64,000 nt of DNA from Pachypanchax playfairii. Its lineage: Eukaryota > Chordata > Actinopteri > Cyprinodontiformes > Aplocheilidae. Of the stretch, positions 62,236 through 64,000 are shown piece by piece (the stretch's first letter is position 1; each line of letters begins with the position of its first letter). Position numbers and translations under genes: made by a program. A model generated the notes under the pieces. That model worked only from the letters and a program-made list of their open reading frames with translations. It had not been told where the DNA came from and did not search any database. Location: the NCBI GenBank assembly GCA_006937955.1, contig SSNP01000031.1, positions 3,184,391-3,248,390 on the forward strand. Direction: 5' to 3'.

Positions 62236-64000
62236 GTGACTACTACTACTACTACTACTACTGTCATTTAGCAGACGCTTTTATCCAAAGCGACTTACAT
62301 TGAGAGAACATACAAGCGAGAATTCAAAGAGAAGGAAAAAAATATAAGGAGGCGGACTGTTTGGAGTCCAGTTTAATTCCGACGCTGATACATCAAGTGT
62401 ATCAAAAATTTTTATTTTTTTTTATTTTTTTTAGTGAGAGATAAATTCTCAAATCGCTATCATAAATCATAAATTAATCCTACATTAAGACTGAAAGTGT
62501 TCTTTAAAGAGGTGAGTCTTAAGTCTGCTCTTAAAAGTAGCTGCCGACTCTGAGGATCGGACCGAGTTTGGTAGGTCATTCCACCATCGGGGGACAACAG
62601 AGGAGAAGAGTTTGGAACATGATCTCATGCCATGTTGTGGTGGAAGCGCTAGGCGTCTTTCAGCGGCTGAGCGTAGCTGACGCGTGGGAATGTAGGTTTG
62701 GATGAAGGAGTGAAGGTAAGTAGGAGCTGTGTGTGTTAGAGTCTGGTAAGCCAGAAGCAGAGCTTTGTATTTGATGCGTGCTGCAACTGGAAGCCAGTGC
62801 AGGGAAATGAGCAGCGGAGTGACATGAGCCCTTTTGGGCTGGTTGAAGACCAGACGTGCTGCTGCGTTCTGAATCATCTGCAGAGGTTTAACCGAGGACG
62901 CCGGAAGACCGGCCAGCAAAGAGTTGCAGTAGTCGATCCGGGACAAGACCAGGGCCTGGACCAGAAGCTGTGTGGTGTGGTCTGTGAGGAAGGCTCTGAT
63001 TTTCCTGATGTTGTAAAGCGCGAATCGACATGAGCGAGCTACGGAGTTAACCTGCTCTTTGAAGGACAGCTGGTTGTCCAGTATGACACCAAGGTTTCTG
63101 GCGGAGGTTTTGGGGAACAGCGTGATGGAGTCAAGCTGCACGCTTATCTGAGGAGGTAAGGAGTTACTGGCAGGACAGACAATGAGGTCAGTTTTGGACA
63201 GATTAAGCTGAAGGTGGCGATCCCTCATCCACGCCGAGATATCTGAGAGGCAAGCAGATATCCGCACTGAGACGGATGTATCGTCTGGAGGGAACGAGAG
63301 GAGGAGCTGAGTGTCGTCAGCGTAGCAATGGTATGAGAAGCCATGGGAGCGAATGATCTCGCCTAATGAGGTGGTGTATAAAGAGAAGAGGAGAGGACCA
63401 AGGACCGAGCCCTGCGGGACACCCGTCGCCAGCTCATGCAGACTGGACATCTGTCCATGCCACGAGACTCTGAAAGATCTTTCCGCAAGGTACGAGGTGA
63501 ACCACGAGAGGACCGGTCCCGAGATGCCAAGCTTAGATAGCGTCGAGAGGAGAATGAGGTGGTTGACGGTGTCAAAAGCAGCAGACAGGTCAAGGAGTAC
63601 GAGTACTGAGGAGAGACCAGCCGATCTGGCAACCCGTAGTGACTCTGCAACTGAGAGAAGAGCGGTTTCAGTGGAATGGCCTCGCTTAAAGCCTGATTGA
63701 TAAGGATCAAGTAGGTCGTTGTCGTGGAGGAACTGTGAGACTTGAGTGAAAACGGCTCGCTCTAGGATCTTGGACATGAACGGTAGGAGCGAGACTGGCC
63801 GGTAGTTTCCTACCTGGGCTGGGTCGAGCAACGGTTTTTTCAGCAGCGGAGTGACAGTGGCTTGCTTGAAAACTGAAGGAAAGATGCCAGTTTTCATGGA
63901 AGAGTTTATAATGTGGGTTATTGCAGGTTTGACAGCAGGAAGAATGCTCAGCAGGATATCTGTAGGAATCGGATCCAGAGGACACGTGGTTGGATTAGAT
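62236..64000 (-). mobile_element. L2-type LINE, 3' part, open at window edge
   Basis: Reading on the minus strand, the coding part (63999-62485) is followed by a short 3' UTR. This ends GTCGCTTTGGATAAAAGCGT CTGCTAAATGAC and a (TAG)n microsatellite (62238-62263 on the plus strand). That 3' tail is shared by many teleost L2 elements and SINEs that borrow their machinery. Confidence 0.9.
62485..63999 (-). CDS. LINE (L2-like) polyprotein, reverse-transcriptase part (partial, open)
   Basis: The frame is open for about 505 codons from the window edge to the stop. Reverse-transcriptase blocks in order: NYRPVSLLPFMSKILERAVF, DPYQSGFKRGHSTETALL, LLDLSAAFDTVNH (first catalytic Asp), GVPQGSVLGPLLFSLY, YADDTQLLLSF (catalytic DD), LNLSKTDLIV, LGVILDNQLSFK. 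The C-terminal tail has ISLHWLPVAARIKYKALLLA, LRSAAERRLALPP and FKSRLKTHLFKEHF. The endonuclease domain would lie off the right edge. Core motifs are intact, so this copy is young or active; its function is target-primed reverse transcription of its own RNA. Confidence 0.93.
   Translation of the reverse strand, partial: SNPTTCPLDPIPTDILLSILPAVKPAITHIINSSMKTGIFPSVFKQATVTPLLKKPLLDPAQVGNYRPVSLLPFMSKILERAVFTQVSQFLHDNDLLDPYQSGFKRGHSTETALLSVAESLRVARSAGLSSVLVLLDLSAAFDTVNHLILLSTLSKLGISGPVLSWFTSYLAERSFRVSWHGQMSSLHELATGVPQGSVLGPLLFSLYTTSLGEIIRSHGFSYHCYADDTQLLLSFPPDDTSVSVRISACLSDISAWMRDRHLQLNLSKTDLIVCPASNSLPPQISVQLDSITLFPKTSARNLGVILDNQLSFKEQVNSVARSCRFALYNIRKIRAFLTDHTTQLLVQALVLSRIDYCNSLLAGLPASSVKPLQMIQNAAARLVFNQPKRAHVTPLLISLHWLPVAARIKYKALLLAYQTLTHTAPTYLHSFIQTYIPTRQLRSAAERRLALPPQHGMRSCSKLFSSVVPRWWNDLPNSVRSSESAATFKSRLKTHLFKEHFQS

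Overview
This window is vertebrate nuclear DNA, almost certainly from a teleost (ray-finned) fish. The evidence is GT-AG introns, three vertebrate genes in a known order, and teleost-type repeats: Tc1 elements with IR/DR ends, L2- and Rex-like LINEs, hAT MITEs, and THAP-bearing transposons. The genes were found by translating short exons that most ORF calling misses, then recognising the families.

Gene layout. (1) The 5' part of TSPAN12 is on the minus strand: three coding exons at 8028-8093, 7468-7550 and 4683-4818. The rest lies beyond the left edge. (2) A complete ING3 is on the plus strand, 9750-19812, with 12 coding exons that splice in phase to 418 codons plus a stop and end in a C4HC3 PHD finger. 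(3) The 5' part of CPED1 is on the plus strand: 14 coding exons from 22481 to 56031, about 581 codons, ending just after the cadherin-like domain. Its PC-esterase part lies beyond the right edge. TSPAN12 and ING3 are head to head about 1.66 kb apart. The order TSPAN12(-) ING3(+) CPED1(+) is the same as in the human 7q31 region. The three products are not a pathway: a tetraspanin co-receptor, a chromatin reader, and a predicted secreted protein.

Repeat layout. Positions 1-105 are an assembly gap that meets a Tc1 3' half. 860-4215 holds LINE relics, a two-gene ISL2EU-like DNA element inserted at AT, and a 54-bp minisatellite. TSPAN12 intron 2 carries a TTAA-flanked element with a THAP-domain exon. 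ING3 intron 4 is filled by a decayed LINE and nested MITEs, and intron 6 has a hAT-like element with an 8-bp target duplication. The ING3-CPED1 gap has an 851-bp foldback element. CPED1 introns contain an intact Tc1 element with a 342-aa DD34E transposase, an internally deleted sister copy, several hAT-like elements with 8-bp duplications, a piggyBac-like relic, and at least seven different element families bounded by TTAA. The right end (62236-64000) is an L2-type LINE with an open reverse-transcriptase frame running off the window.

Most notable signal. There is a dense, nested set of TTAA-bounded elements whose ends begin with AG/TG plus G-rich sequence. Several carry remnants of THAP, P2X7-like and other small proteins on opposing strands. 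One element (F) sits inside another (A) at a TTAA, with the undisturbed site visible in a second copy of A. No tRNA, rRNA, CRISPR or prokaryotic operon features were seen.
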